A DNA stretch of 64,000 bases, from positions 1 through 64,000 of the forward strand of contig NZ_JAHEDV010000001.1 in assembly GCF_024641065.1 (NCBI RefSeq), in the 5' to 3' direction. This DNA comes from Rhodoluna sp. (lineage in GTDB: Bacteria; Actinomycetota; Actinomycetes; Actinomycetales; Microbacteriaceae). Both the position numbers and the translations under genes were made by a program. Below, in pieces: positions 46,944-56,100 of this stretch. The first letter of the stretch is position 1, and each line of letters opens with the position of its first letter. Under the pieces are notes generated by a model that saw nothing but the letters and a program-made list of their open reading frames with translations, made no database searches and had not been told where the DNA came from.

Positions 46944-47891
46944 TTGAGAAAACCGCAAACTCGAAACTCGTCGGCCAAGCCGTCGAGTAATTCGGCTTTG
47001 CCTAAAAAGCCAGTGCAATTGCCGGTAGCTCCATCCGAGAAATTAGCAAAGACCAAGCCCGCCAAGCGAAAGTCAGCTAAATTGCCGGCAGCTGTGAAGA
47101 AAGAGCAAAAGCGCCTAAGCCTGGTTCGAAAAGCTACATCGCGCAAGGGCCTAGCAAAAAAACTTTCGCCTGAAGCGCTCAGGTTTACCGCATATTCTCG
47201 AAATCGACGCCGGGTAATCATCGCCGTTATCGCATCGTTCAGCGCACTCATCGCTCTCGTGCTTGCCACGATTTTCACACCGTTACTGGCGGTAAAGAAG
47301 ATCTCGGTCGCCGGCGAAGTGCGACTCTCTGAAAAATCAATTTTGAACGCCATCAAAGATCAAATGGGCAAGCCGCTGCCAATGATCAGTTCAGAAGAAA
47401 TTGGTGTTTCGCTCAAGGCGTTTCCACTGATCGAAAGCTTCTCGGTGGTCAGCCTTCCGCCTCACGGTTTGTTGATTCAAATCACCGAGCGCCAGCCCAT
47501 TTGCATAATTCGCATCGGGGGAGTGGATTACCTATATGACCCAGCCGGGGTGCGTATTGGCAAGGCCACTGCAAAGGATCGTTACCCAACAGTTTCGGTT
47601 TCTGGTGACCCAAGTAAATCGGAGCAATATCAAGCCGCAGTTGATGTGCTTCTGGCGCTACCGGTTGAGTTGTTTCCGAAGGTTTATTCCATGGATGCAA
47701 AGTCAAAAGATAACGTCACCATGGTTTTGCGCGGCTATGCCAAACAGCGGGTTATTTGGGGTGACAGTTCTCAGTCGGTCTTGAAGTCGAAAGCTCTTTC
47801 TGCACTGATTGCCAACCAAAAAGCTAACGTTCGAGTGACCTACGACGTCTCGTCACCGAACGCACCAACAGAAAACTACTCAAAGTTCTAG
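46944..47891 (+). CDS. ftsQ: division protein FtsQ
   Basis: 315 residues, TTG start. The first 90 residues are basic and Pro/Lys-rich, followed by a membrane helix (VIIAVIASFSALIALVLATI) and a POTRA domain (AVKKISVAGEVRLSEKSILN) plus the FtsQ/DivIB domain with ITERQPICIIRI. It links FtsL/FtsB-type proteins to the divisome. No ftsA lies between ftsQ and ftsZ, as is normal for Actinobacteria. Confidence 0.93.
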   Translation: MRKPQTRNSSAKPSSNSALPKKPVQLPVAPSEKLAKTKPAKRKSAKLPAAVKKEQKRLSLVRKATSRKGLAKKLSPEALRFTAYSRNRRRVIIAVIASFSALIALVLATIFTPLLAVKKISVAGEVRLSEKSILNAIKDQMGKPLPMISSEEIGVSLKAFPLIESFSVVSLPPHGLLIQITERQPICIIRIGGVDYLYDPAGVRIGKATAKDRYPTVSVSGDPSKSEQYQAAVDVLLALPVELFPKVYSMDAKSKDNVTMVLRGYAKQRVIWGDSSQSVLKSKALSALIANQKANVRVTYDVSSPNAPTENYSKF

Positions 47892-47897
47892 ACACGC
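47891..47897 (+). promoter_or_regulatory. GACACGC word upstream of ftsZ
   Basis: GACACGC begins at the last base of the ftsQ stop codon, 138 bases before the ftsZ start. GACAC is the WhiA recognition word in Streptomyces, where ftsZ is a WhiA target. The same 7 bases occur in three other promoters here. Confidence 0.35.
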
Positions 47898-47970
47898 CTG
47901 CAAAAATGCCATGGATAAGGCCCTGCAGCGAATAGTTTCTTGGCGCAACGCAATTAAATCGAGAAACCAT

Positions 47971-48000
47971 AAGGTTCAGGTTGAACCTTTGATCTCAAAG
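47971..48000 (+). promoter_or_regulatory. double palindrome upstream of ftsZ, candidate FtsR operator
   Basis: A perfect 8-base inverted repeat AAGGTTCA-GGT-TGAACCTT (47971-47989, 19 bases in all) is followed, with 3 bases shared, by CTTTGA-TC-TCAAAG (47987-48000). The 19-base size matches the operators of MerR-family proteins, and the MerR-type activator of ftsZ, FtsR, is encoded at 16944-17645. As RNA the two could also form alternative hairpins 29 or more bases before the start codon. Confidence 0.55.
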
Positions 48001-48028
48001 ATTGCTTTTATAAGTCCGGAGGAACATC

Positions 48029-49237
48029 GTGGGTCTAGAGCAGAACTATCTAGCGGTAATTAAGGTTGTCGGCGTCGGCGGCGGTGGCGTAAATGCCATC
48101 AACCGAATGATCGAAGCTGGGCTCCGCGGTGTCGAGTTCGTCGCTATCAACACTGATGCGCAGGCCTTGCTGATGAGCGGTGCCGATGTAAAGATCGACA
48201 TTGGTCGCCAGCTAACCCGCGGCCTAGGCGCAGGTGCCGACCCAGAGATTGGCCGTCGCGCAGCCGAAGACCACTCTGAAGAAATTGAAGCCGCTCTAAA
48301 GGGCGCTGACATGATCTTCGTGACCGCGGGCGAGGGTGGCGGTACCGGAACCGGCGCAGCTCCTGTAGTGGCGCGCATAGCTAAAACTCTTGAAGCTCTA
48401 ACTGTCGGTGTTGTAACTCGACCATTCGGTTTTGAGGGCAAGCGTCGTGCTCAGCAGGCTGAGCAAGGCATCGACACCCTGCGCAACGAAGTTGACACTC
48501 TTATCGTGGTTCCAAACCAGCGTTTGCTAGAGCTGGTCAACAAGACTGTTTCAGTAGTGGAGGCCTTTGCAACGGCAGACGACGTACTTCGCGCTGGTGT
48601 TCAGGGAATCACCGACACCATCACAAACCCAGGCCTAGTGAACCTTGACTTCGCAGACGTGAAGTCAGTCATGAAGGGCGCTGGCTCGGCATTGATGGGT
48701 ATCGGAACCGCCAAGGGTGAAGACCGTGCTGTTCGCGCAGCTGAAATTGCAGTTTCAAGCCCATTGCTTGAGGCCAGCATCGACGGCGCTCACGGTGTCT
48801 TGCTCCTTATCCAAGGTGCCAACGACATCGGTTTGCACGAGGTTGACGAGGCAGCACGACTAGTTCAAGAAGCCGTTAGCCCAGAGGCCAACATCATTTG
48901 GGGTATGTCAGTTGATGACAGCCTTGGTGACGAAGTTCGAATTACTGTTATTGCGGCTGGCTTTGATGGCGGCGCACCACGTCGCGTTGAGCGAGCACCG
49001 TTCAGCTCAATGGCAGCTCCGGCTTCGCCGGTTATTGCACCGGTTGTACCTCCGGTGGTAACCAGTAGCACTTCTTGGTTCGAATCTTCAAACCCAACTA
49101 CCGAAGCTGTTGCTGTGATTTCTGGTGTTGACGAAGACGAAATCATCGCCGAGATCAAGGCGTCAGACACCGGCAAGCCTCAGTCAGCTGATGGCACCTG
49201 GGGCGACGACCTAGACATCCCTGAATTTCTTCGCTAG
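48029..49237 (+). CDS. ftsZ: cell division GTPase FtsZ
   Basis: 402 residues, GTG start with GGAGGA at 48018-48023. The GTPase domain begins [20 protein letters not shown] and contains the tubulin signature [14 protein letters not shown]; the T7 loop is [12 protein letters not shown] variable linker of about 70 residues ends in the C-terminal peptide [10 protein letters not shown], which binds SepF and other partners. It forms the Z ring. Confidence 0.97.
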   Translation: MGLEQNYLAVIKVVGVGGGGVNAINRMIEAGLRGVEFVAINTDAQALLMSGADVKIDIGRQLTRGLGAGADPEIGRRAAEDHSEEIEAALKGADMIFVTAGEGGGTGTGAAPVVARIAKTLEALTVGVVTRPFGFEGKRRAQQAEQGIDTLRNEVDTLIVVPNQRLLELVNKTVSVVEAFATADDVLRAGVQGITDTITNPGLVNLDFADVKSVMKGAGSALMGIGTAKGEDRAVRAAEIAVSSPLLEASIDGAHGVLLLIQGANDIGLHEVDEAARLVQEAVSPEANIIWGMSVDDSLGDEVRITVIAAGFDGGAPRRVERAPFSSMAAPASPVIAPVVPPVVTSSTSWFESSNPTTEAVAVISGVDEDEIIAEIKASDTGKPQSADGTWGDDLDIPEFLR

Positions 49238-49242
49238 AAATT

Positions 49243-49935
49243 TTGCTGAATTTGCCATTAGCCCAGCGCCTGGTCGAAGTTCGAAATCGAATCGCAACCA
49301 GTGCTGAGGCTTGCGGCCGATTGGCCAGCGATGTAGAGCTTGTGGTGATTACTAAGAATCACGAGCCGCAACTTGTTCTAGACCTAATTGACCTGGGTGA
49401 ACGAAATTTCGGCGAGAATCGCGATCAAGAAGCTAATCCAAAGTCAAAGTGGGTTGCTGAGCGCAGCGATGAAGCTATTACCTGGCACTTCGTAGGCCAG
49501 TTGCAAAGCAACAAGGTGAAGTCGGCGCTTGAGTACGCAACTGTCATCCACTCGCTTGATCGCCAGTCTTTGCTTTCTGCATTGATCAAAAGCGCGATTG
49601 ATGCACCTAAACCGGTTGGGGTATTCGTTCAGTTGAACCTCACCGAGGATGCAGCTCGTGGCGGAATCGAACCGGCCAATCTAGAGCATTTTGCTAATGC
49701 AGTTCTTGAATCCCAGAATCTCTACCTCCTAGGCGTCATGGGGGTCGCCGCGTTAGATCGCGACCCAAGAATAGACTTCGAAACCATCGCTAAAGCGAGT
49801 GCGCAATTGCAGAAAATTTCTGCGGACTCAAAGTACATCTCAGCGGGCATGTCTCACGATTTTGAGGCTGCCATTGAGTTTGGCGCGACACACTTGCGCA
49901 TTGGCACGGCAATCACAGGCAATCGCTCAAAATAG
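49243..49935 (+). CDS. yggS: PLP homeostasis protein YggS/PipY
   Basis: 230 residues. Alanine racemase-like TIM barrel that binds pyridoxal phosphate on the Lys in VELVVITKNHE; further family blocks are GERNFGENRDQE, WHFVGQLQSNKVK and the ISAGMSHDFEAAIEFGATHL end. It helps control vitamin B6 and amino acid pools. The start is TTG 49243 or TTG 49252; neither has a clear ribosome binding site. In many Actinobacteria a YfiH/PgeF gene lies between ftsZ and this gene; it is missing here. Confidence 0.92.
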   Translation: MLNLPLAQRLVEVRNRIATSAEACGRLASDVELVVITKNHEPQLVLDLIDLGERNFGENRDQEANPKSKWVAERSDEAITWHFVGQLQSNKVKSALEYATVIHSLDRQSLLSALIKSAIDAPKPVGVFVQLNLTEDAARGGIEPANLEHFANAVLESQNLYLLGVMGVAALDRDPRIDFETIAKASAQLQKISADSKYISAGMSHDFEAAIEFGATHLRIGTAITGNRSK

Positions 49936-49949
49936 CCATATTCTGGCTA
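49933..49949 (+). promoter_or_regulatory. inverted repeat before sepF
   Basis: TAGCCA-TATTC-TGGCTA, a perfect 6-base inverted repeat with a 5-base spacer, begins at the yggS stop codon and lies 27 bases before the sepF ATG. TATTCT (49939-49944) inside it could be a -10 box, in which case the repeat would be an operator overlapping the promoter. Confidence 0.4.
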
Positions 49950-49975
49950 GAGAAGTAATCCTCAGGAGGATAAAA

Positions 49976-50416
49976 ATGGCAAATATTTTTTCACAGGTCG
50001 GCAACTGGCTTGGCGTAAGTGGCGGCGACGAAGCTCTACCAGCTCGTCCAGTAGCTGCACCGACTGCAACCCCAACCGAGCGTCCTGTTGCTCGCGTTAC
50101 TCCAATGCGTTCACGCGGCCGTGGCGTCAGCGATGTCAACGAGATCTTTACCATTCAGCCTTCTTCTTATGAAGATGCAGTGGTCATCGCCGAGTACTTC
50201 CGAAGTGGCATCTCGGTAATCGTAAACATGAGCGAGCTGTCAGAGAGCGACGCCCGCAACATGGTTCACTTCTTGCTTGGCCTGCAGCACGGCCTAGAGG
50301 GTCACATCAAGCGCGTTACCGGCAAGGTTTTCTTGCTCAGCCCTTCACACGTTTTGGTTAACGAAGAAGAAGAAGACGCCGTCGGTCTTGCCGACGAACT
50401 AATCGTTCGTCCTTAG
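49976..50416 (+). CDS. sepF: FtsZ membrane anchor SepF
   Basis: 146 residues from ATG 49976, set by AGGAGG at 49964-49969. An N-terminal amphipathic membrane-targeting helix (ANIFSQVGNWLGV), a Pro/Thr-rich linker of about 45 residues, and the globular SepF domain with IQPSSYEDAVVIAEYFRSG and GLQHGLEGHIKRVTGKVFLL. SepF replaces FtsA as FtsZ anchor in Actinobacteria; none is present here. Confidence 0.95.
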   Translation: MANIFSQVGNWLGVSGGDEALPARPVAAPTATPTERPVARVTPMRSRGRGVSDVNEIFTIQPSSYEDAVVIAEYFRSGISVIVNMSELSESDARNMVHFLLGLQHGLEGHIKRVTGKVFLLSPSHVLVNEEEEDAVGLADELIVRP

Positions 50417-50428
50417 CAGTTCGCCGAA

Positions 50429-50728
50429 ATGGCAATATTTCTCAACATCCTTGGATGGCTTCTGGCCATTTTCAGTTATGCGTTGATCGCTAGGGCAATC
50501 ATTGACCTGGTAATCGCGTTCAAGCGCGGTTTTAGGCCGACCGGTGCCTTGGTTGTGCTTTTCGAAGTAGTTTTCACCGTGACAGATCCGCCGCTCAAGT
50601 TTGTGCGTCGTTTTGTTCCGCCGCTGAGGCTTGGTGCGATTCAATTTGATTTGGCTTGGCCAATTTTGCTAATAGCAATTCGACTTGTCGGCAATCTGCT
50701 GAAACAAATCGCAATTACCTACATTTAG
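50429..50728 (+). CDS. YggT family membrane protein
   Basis: 99 residues with two hydrophobic segments: FLNILGWLLAIFSYALIARA at the start and FDLAWPILLIAIRLVGNLL near the end, joined by a basic loop with the family motif TDPPLKFVRRFVPP. Members of this family sit between sepF and divIVA in Actinobacteria and Firmicutes; the function is not well defined, with a link to division or osmotic stress suggested. It starts 12 bases after sepF. Confidence 0.9.
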   Translation: MAIFLNILGWLLAIFSYALIARAIIDLVIAFKRGFRPTGALVVLFEVVFTVTDPPLKFVRRFVPPLRLGAIQFDLAWPILLIAIRLVGNLLKQIAITYI

Positions 50729-50747
50729 CAACTCTGTTTCCAACCTT

Positions 50748-50817
50748 TGAAGACCTGCGGTAACCTGTCTTTAGTAGCAAGCCGACCTCCCCAATCGGCT
50801 CCTAAACCAAAACGAGG
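50748..50817 (+). promoter_or_regulatory. divIVA promoter and leader hairpin
   Basis: The 96-base gap before divIVA holds a possible promoter (TTGAAG near 50748, TAACCT at 50761-50766) and, downstream, a 6-base-pair hairpin AGCCGA/TCGGCT (50780-50785 with 50795-50800). Its 9-base loop contains CCTCC, which could pair with the GAGG ribosome binding site at 50814-50817. Pairing would reduce translation; this is speculative. Confidence 0.35.
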
Positions 50818-50824
50818 TATCTAA

Positions 50825-51547
50825 ATGCCATTGACTCCCGAAGACGTAGTCAACAAGAGATTTCAGCCAACCAAGTTCCGTGAAGGCTATGACCAGGATG
50901 AAGTCGATGATTTTCTCGATGAAATCGTCGTTGAACTTCGACGCCTGAGCGTTGAGAACGAAGACCTTCGCCAGCGACTATTGGCTTCTGAATCAAGAAT
51001 TGCCGAATTGCAGCGCAGTGGAGCAGGCTTGGTTGACCAGCTGAATGCGCCTTCGGCAGATTCGATCTCGAGTTCTACAATCGCTCCTTCGGCGGCCAGC
51101 CCATTCCCTGAGGCCACCCAAGACCCAGGTTCACTAGATACCAACAACACCAACAACTTGCTTCAGTTGGCCCGCAAACTACACGAAGAGCATGTTCGTG
51201 AAGGTTTGGCTAAGCGCGATGCTCTTATCGCTGAAGGCCATGCAACAGCTGCTCGCGTTGTTCGTGAGGCAGAGGCTCAGCAGCGTGCCGACATGAGCCG
51301 CCTTGAGCAAGAGAAGGCCCTGATCGAGCATCGCATCCAAGAGCTTAGAAGCTACGAGCGTGAGTACCGCACCAAGTTGCGTGCCTACATCGAGGCCCAG
51401 TTGACTGACTTGGATGAATCTGACGTTGCACCGACCGATCGTCCGGTAACTTCGCCAGCATTGACCTACAACTTCGAAGCAGCGGCCGCGCAGGCCGACC
51501 AGCCATTTCAGGTAAATGGTTTCGAAAACAACGACTCAAACATCTAA
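50825..51547 (+). CDS. divIVA: polar growth and division protein DivIVA/Wag31
   Basis: 240 residues. The N-terminal lipid-binding domain is diagnostic: MPLTPEDVVNKRFQPTKFRE, then GYDQDEVDDFLDEIVVELRR and the first coiled coil. A disordered Ser/Pro-rich linker (about 75-105) and a second long coiled coil (about 115-195) follow. It marks curved membrane at the poles and directs wall growth. Candidate phosphorylation sites in the N-terminal loop could be targets of the kinase in this window. lspA starts 3 bases later. Confidence 0.94.
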   Translation: MPLTPEDVVNKRFQPTKFREGYDQDEVDDFLDEIVVELRRLSVENEDLRQRLLASESRIAELQRSGAGLVDQLNAPSADSISSSTIAPSAASPFPEATQDPGSLDTNNTNNLLQLARKLHEEHVREGLAKRDALIAEGHATAARVVREAEAQQRADMSRLEQEKALIEHRIQELRSYEREYRTKLRAYIEAQLTDLDESDVAPTDRPVTSPALTYNFEAAAAQADQPFQVNGFENNDSNI

Positions 51548-51550
51548 GCA

Positions 51551-52096
51551 GTGGCAAAAAATAGAGTCATTGGCCGCTTTGCTGTTGCGGTTGTAATCAC
51601 CGCGTGGATCGTGATTGCGCTTGACCAATGGGCCAAGGCAGTCGCGATGGCAAATCTTCAACCGGGTGAGTTGGTTCCATTCATCGGGCAATTGGTTCAG
51701 TTGCGACTAGCCTTCAATGATTCAGCCGCCTTTTCGCTTGGCTTCGGAATTACCTGGATTTTCACCATCATTTCTAGCCTGGCGGCGCTTGCCATTCTCT
51801 GGTTCAGTCGCAAAATCGAAACTTTGAGCTGGGCGATTATGGCCGGTGTCTTACTTGGCGGCGTTGTTGGCAATCTAATTGATCGAATTACCCGTGCGAC
51901 TGGTTTTGCTGACGGCACTGTTATTGATTTCATCCAGTTGCCATTCAATTTCGCGATTTTCAACATCGCCGACATGGCAATTGTGATCACCTGCACTTTG
52001 GGCGCGCTAAGGCTCATCCGTGGTGAACAAATTGGAAAAGCCAAGCTAGAAGAGGCTCAAGTCGAACCTAAATCAGCTTCACTGACTGGCAACTAG
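51551..52096 (+). CDS. lspA: lipoprotein signal peptidase
   Basis: 181 residues, GTG start, four membrane helices. The catalytic Asp pair lies in [20 protein letters not shown] (first Asp in VIDFIQLP) and [10 protein letters not shown]. The N-terminal helix contains the conserved [10 protein letters not shown]. It cleaves prolipoprotein signal peptides after lipid attachment. Co-transcribed with divIVA and the pseudouridine synthase gene by spacing. Confidence 0.95.
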   Translation: MAKNRVIGRFAVAVVITAWIVIALDQWAKAVAMANLQPGELVPFIGQLVQLRLAFNDSAAFSLGFGITWIFTIISSLAALAILWFSRKIETLSWAIMAGVLLGGVVGNLIDRITRATGFADGTVIDFIQLPFNFAIFNIADMAIVITCTLGALRLIRGEQIGKAKLEEAQVEPKSASLTGN

Positions 52097-52100
52097 TTTT

Positions 52101-53027
52101 ATGAGTGAAATCAAGCACCTACCCGTACCTGATTCACTGATTGGTGAACGAGCCGATGCGGCAATTGCCAAGCTGATGGGCCTGTCGCGCTCAGCGGCAG
52201 CTGAACTTCTAGTCGAAGGTTTGGTATCACTTAACGGGCGTGAAATCGGTAAGTCAGACCGTTTGGTTCAGGACGCAATTATCGAGATATCGATGCCAGC
52301 TCCAAAGACTCCGCTGGCTATCGTGCCAGTTGAGGTTCCTGGTTTTCGAATCGTTTTTGAAGATGAAGACATAATCGTTGTCGACAAGCCTGCCGGTGTT
52401 GCAGCTCACCCGTCAGTGGGCTGGGATGGCCCGACCGTTCCTGGTGCTCTCTTGGCCCTAGGTGTTCAGATCACGACCTCGGGTGCTGCAGAGCGCCAAG
52501 GTATTGTTCAGCGCCTTGATGTTGGCACCAGCGGGCTAATGACATTGGCGAAATCAGAATTGGCATATTCACGTCTCAAGCAAGCGTTTCGCGATCGAAC
52601 TGTGCACAAGGTTTATCACGCTGTGATTCAGGGGCTAGCCGACCCTCTTGCCGGCACATTTGATGCACCCATCGGCAGACACCCAAAGGCCGAATTTAAA
52701 TTTGCCGTCATGAACGATGGCAAGCATTCGGTGACCCATTACGAAACCCTCGAGGCTTTTCCGGCTGCATCTTTGGTAGAGGTGGTTCTAGAAACTGGGC
52801 GCACGCACCAGATTCGCGTTCATTTCTCTGCATTCAGACACCCGCTTGTTGGCGACACAATGTATGGGGCTGATCCAAAACTCGCCGCAAGATTGCAGCT
52901 AGATCGTCAGTGGCTACACGCGATGAAACTTAGTTTTGAACACCCAACCAAGGGTGGAATCGTTGAATTCGAGAGCGAATATCCTGCCGACCTGAGCCAT
53001 GCATTAGAAGTGCTTCGCTCAAACTAG
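52101..53027 (+). CDS. rluD: RluD-type pseudouridine synthase
   Basis: 308 residues. An N-terminal S4 domain ([20 protein letters not shown]) and the RluA-family catalytic domain with the active Asp in [17 protein letters not shown]; the usual His of HRLD is Gln here. [13 protein letters not shown] and [20 protein letters not shown] are further family blocks. It modifies uridines in 23S rRNA helix 69 in E. coli. Order lspA-rluD-dnaE is conserved in Actinobacteria. Confidence 0.93.
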   Translation: MSEIKHLPVPDSLIGERADAAIAKLMGLSRSAAAELLVEGLVSLNGREIGKSDRLVQDAIIEISMPAPKTPLAIVPVEVPGFRIVFEDEDIIVVDKPAGVAAHPSVGWDGPTVPGALLALGVQITTSGAAERQGIVQRLDVGTSGLMTLAKSELAYSRLKQAFRDRTVHKVYHAVIQGLADPLAGTFDAPIGRHPKAEFKFAVMNDGKHSVTHYETLEAFPAASLVEVVLETGRTHQIRVHFSAFRHPLVGDTMYGADPKLAARLQLDRQWLHAMKLSFEHPTKGGIVEFESEYPADLSHALEVLRSN

Positions 53028-53069
53028 AAACAGCGGCGATAGCTGCCGGCTGGCGCTGGTATTGGGGGA

Positions 53070-53109
53070 TAGGCTGGTCTATCCGAGTGAAAAGTATGTG
53101 TGAAAGGAG
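53070..53109 (+). promoter_or_regulatory. dnaE -10 box and Shine-Dalgarno
   Basis: TAGGCT at 53070-53075 fits the -10 pattern; AAAGGAG at 53103-53109 lies 5 bases before TTG 53115 and decides that start over the in-frame GTG at 53100. No LexA-type inverted repeat is visible. Confidence 0.5.
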
Positions 53110-53114
53110 TCAAA

Positions 53115-56100
53115 TTGAATAAAGATTCATTTGTACACCTGCACGTGCACACCGAGTACTCAATGCTCGACGGCGCAGCTCGCGTGAAGCCACTCATCGA
53201 GGCAGTTGTTGAACAGGGCATGCCAGCGATTGGCATTAGCGACCACGGCAACAACTTTGGTGCATTCGACTTTTATAAAACTGCCAAAGCGGCTGGCGTT
53301 AAACCGATCATCGGCATCGAAGCCTACCTAACCCCTGGCACCAAGCGTCAAGAGCGAACCAAGGTTCGCTGGGGTAGTGGTGGCGAAGACGACATTTCGG
53401 GTGCTGGTTCATATACCCACATGACGATGTTCGCGCGGAACACCGCTGGTATGTACAACCTGTTCCGCATGTCATCCAAGGCCTGGCTCGATGGCTTTTA
53501 TTTCAAGCCACGAATGGACCGCGAGCTGCTGCAAACCTATGGTCAGGGTGTAATCGCGACTACCGGGTGTGTTTCTGGAGAGATTCAGACCCGACTGCGT
53601 CTTGGTCAATACGATGAGGCCAAGAAAGCAGCTGCTGAATTTCAGGATATTTTTGGCAAAGAGAATTTCTTCGCTGAAATCATGGATCACGGTCTAGACA
53701 TTGAGCGTCGAACCATGTCTGACCTACTGAAACTAGCCAAAGAGCTAGACATGCCGCTATTGGCTACCAATGATTTGCACTACACCCACGCCGGCGATGC
53801 AGCCGCTCACGAGGCATTGCTGTGCGTGCAATCTGGCTCAACCCTCGATGATCCAAATAGATTCAAGTTTGATTCCCAAGAGTTTTATCTCAAATCCGCT
53901 GCACAGATGCGCGACCTCTTCGCTGACTATCCAGAAGCTTGCGACAACACCCTGCTAATCGCCGAGCGATGTGAAGTTGAGTTTCAAGAACGCGAACTTA
54001 TGCCGCGTTTTCCCGTTCCTGAAGGTCACACCGAGGCCTCGTGGTTTGAGCAAGAAGTAGCCGAAGGCATGGCGCGCCGCTACAAGGGCCAAGTTCCCGA
54101 AGCGCAAGCCAAGCAGGTTTCTTATGAAGTTGAAGTCATCAAGCAGATGGGTTTCCCCGGCTACTTCTTGGTAGTTGCCGACTTCATCGCTTGGGCGCGT
54201 GCACAGGGAATCCGCGTTGGCCCGGGTCGAGGTTCGGCCGCAGGTTCGATCGTTGCTTATGCACTCGGAATCACCGAACTTGACCCAGTGAAGCATGGTC
54301 TCATCTTTGAGCGATTCTTGAACCCTGAGCGCGTTTCGATGCCCGATATCGATGTTGACTTCGACGACCGTCGTCGTGGCGAAGTTATTCGGTACGTCTC
54401 TGAGAAATACGGCGACGACCGTGTGGCGCAAATCGTCACTTTTGGAACCATCAAGGCCAAGCAGGCCCTTAAAGATGCCGGACGCGTTTTGGCCATGCCA
54501 TATTCGGTTGGTGAAAAACTAACCAAGGCCATGCCTCCGATGGTTTTAGGTCGCGACATCGCGCTAAATGACCTGATTAACAAAGATTCAGAGCGCTATA
54601 AAGAAGCGCAAGATTTCAGAGATCTAATTGAAGGCGACCCAGATTCAGCCAAGGTATTCGAGCTTGCTCAGGGTCTTGAGTCGCTGAAGCGTCAGTGGGG
54701 TGTTCACGCTGCGGGTGTAATCATGTCTGCAGAGCCATTGATCGACGTAATTCCGATCATGAAGCGCGAAGACGATGGCGCTGTCATCACTCAGTTTGAC
54801 CAACCGCCTTGTGAAAAGCTCGGTTTGCTCAAGATGGACTTCTTGGGTCTCCGAAATCTAACCGTTCTTGATGACACGCTCGCAAACATCAAGTCGAACC
54901 GTAATCAAGTAGTTGTTCTTGAAGACCTAGATCTTGACTCTGACCCAGCAACATTCGAGTTGCTTTCGCGCGGAGACACCCTTGGCGTATTCCAGCTTGA
55001 TGGAACAGCCATGCGATCGTTGTTGAGGCTACTGAAGCCAACCCTCTTCGAGCACATATCGGCGGTAATCGCCTTGTACCGTCCTGGTCCAATGGGTATG
55101 AACTCGCACACCAACTACGCTCTTCGTAAGAACGGCCTGCAAGAGGTTGATTCGGTTCACCCAGAGCTATCAGAGTCGTTGGCTGAAGTTCTTGACCCGA
55201 CCTATGGGCTCATTGTTTACCAAGAGCAGGTAATGGCTGCGGCTCAAAAGGCTGCCGGATTTACTCTCGGTAAAGCCGACTTGCTGCGTCGTGCAATGGG
55301 TAAAAAGAACAAAGAAGAACTAGACAAGCAATACCAGGGTTTTTCTGATGGCATGAAAGCCAACGGATACAGTGATGAAGCCATCAAGGCACTTTGGGAC
55401 ACACTGCTACCGTTCGCCGACTATGCCTTCAACCGGGCACACAGTGCAGCCTACGGTGTCTTGTCTTACTGGACGGCTTATCTGAAGGCGAACTTTCCGG
55501 CCGAGTACATGGCGGCACTACTCACCTCGGTTGGCGATTCGAAAGACAAACTTGGGCTTTACCTGAGCGAATGTCGCCGAATGGGAATCAACGTTCTAGC
55601 GCCAGATGTCAACGAATCGATCGCAGCATTTAGCGCTGTGGGCGAAGACATTCGATTCGGGCTCGGTGCTGTGCGTAACGTCGGACTTAACGTTGTCGAT
55701 GGCATTGCTAAGGCTCGCGCCGAAAAAGGTCGTTTCACTTCGTTCCATGATTTCTTGCGCAAGGTTCCAGCCACAGTTTGTTCAAAGCGAGTGATTGAGT
55801 CGCTAATCAAGGCTGGTGCATTTGACTCACTAGGCCACACTCGACGCTCTCTCATCGAAATTCACGAAGAGGCTGTCGAGTCACAGGTTTCACTCAAGAA
55901 AAATGAGGCAGTTGGTCAGGTCGACCTATTCGGCTCATTGTTCGATTCTGAAGAAGGCATGGATGAAGCCTTCGGCGGAACCGTTCCTGATCGACCAGAG
56001 TGGCCGAAAAAAGAAAAGCTTGCCTATGAGCGCGACATGCTCGGGCTTTATGTGAGTGATCATCCACTCGCCGGACGTGAAGCTCAGCTAGCCAGATATT

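Noticed and set aside
47911-48063. A 50-residue open frame from ATG 47911 that overlaps the ftsZ start in another frame
   Set aside because: It has no ribosome binding site, runs across the palindromes and into ftsZ, and its composition does not look protein-like. The gap is better explained as regulatory DNA.
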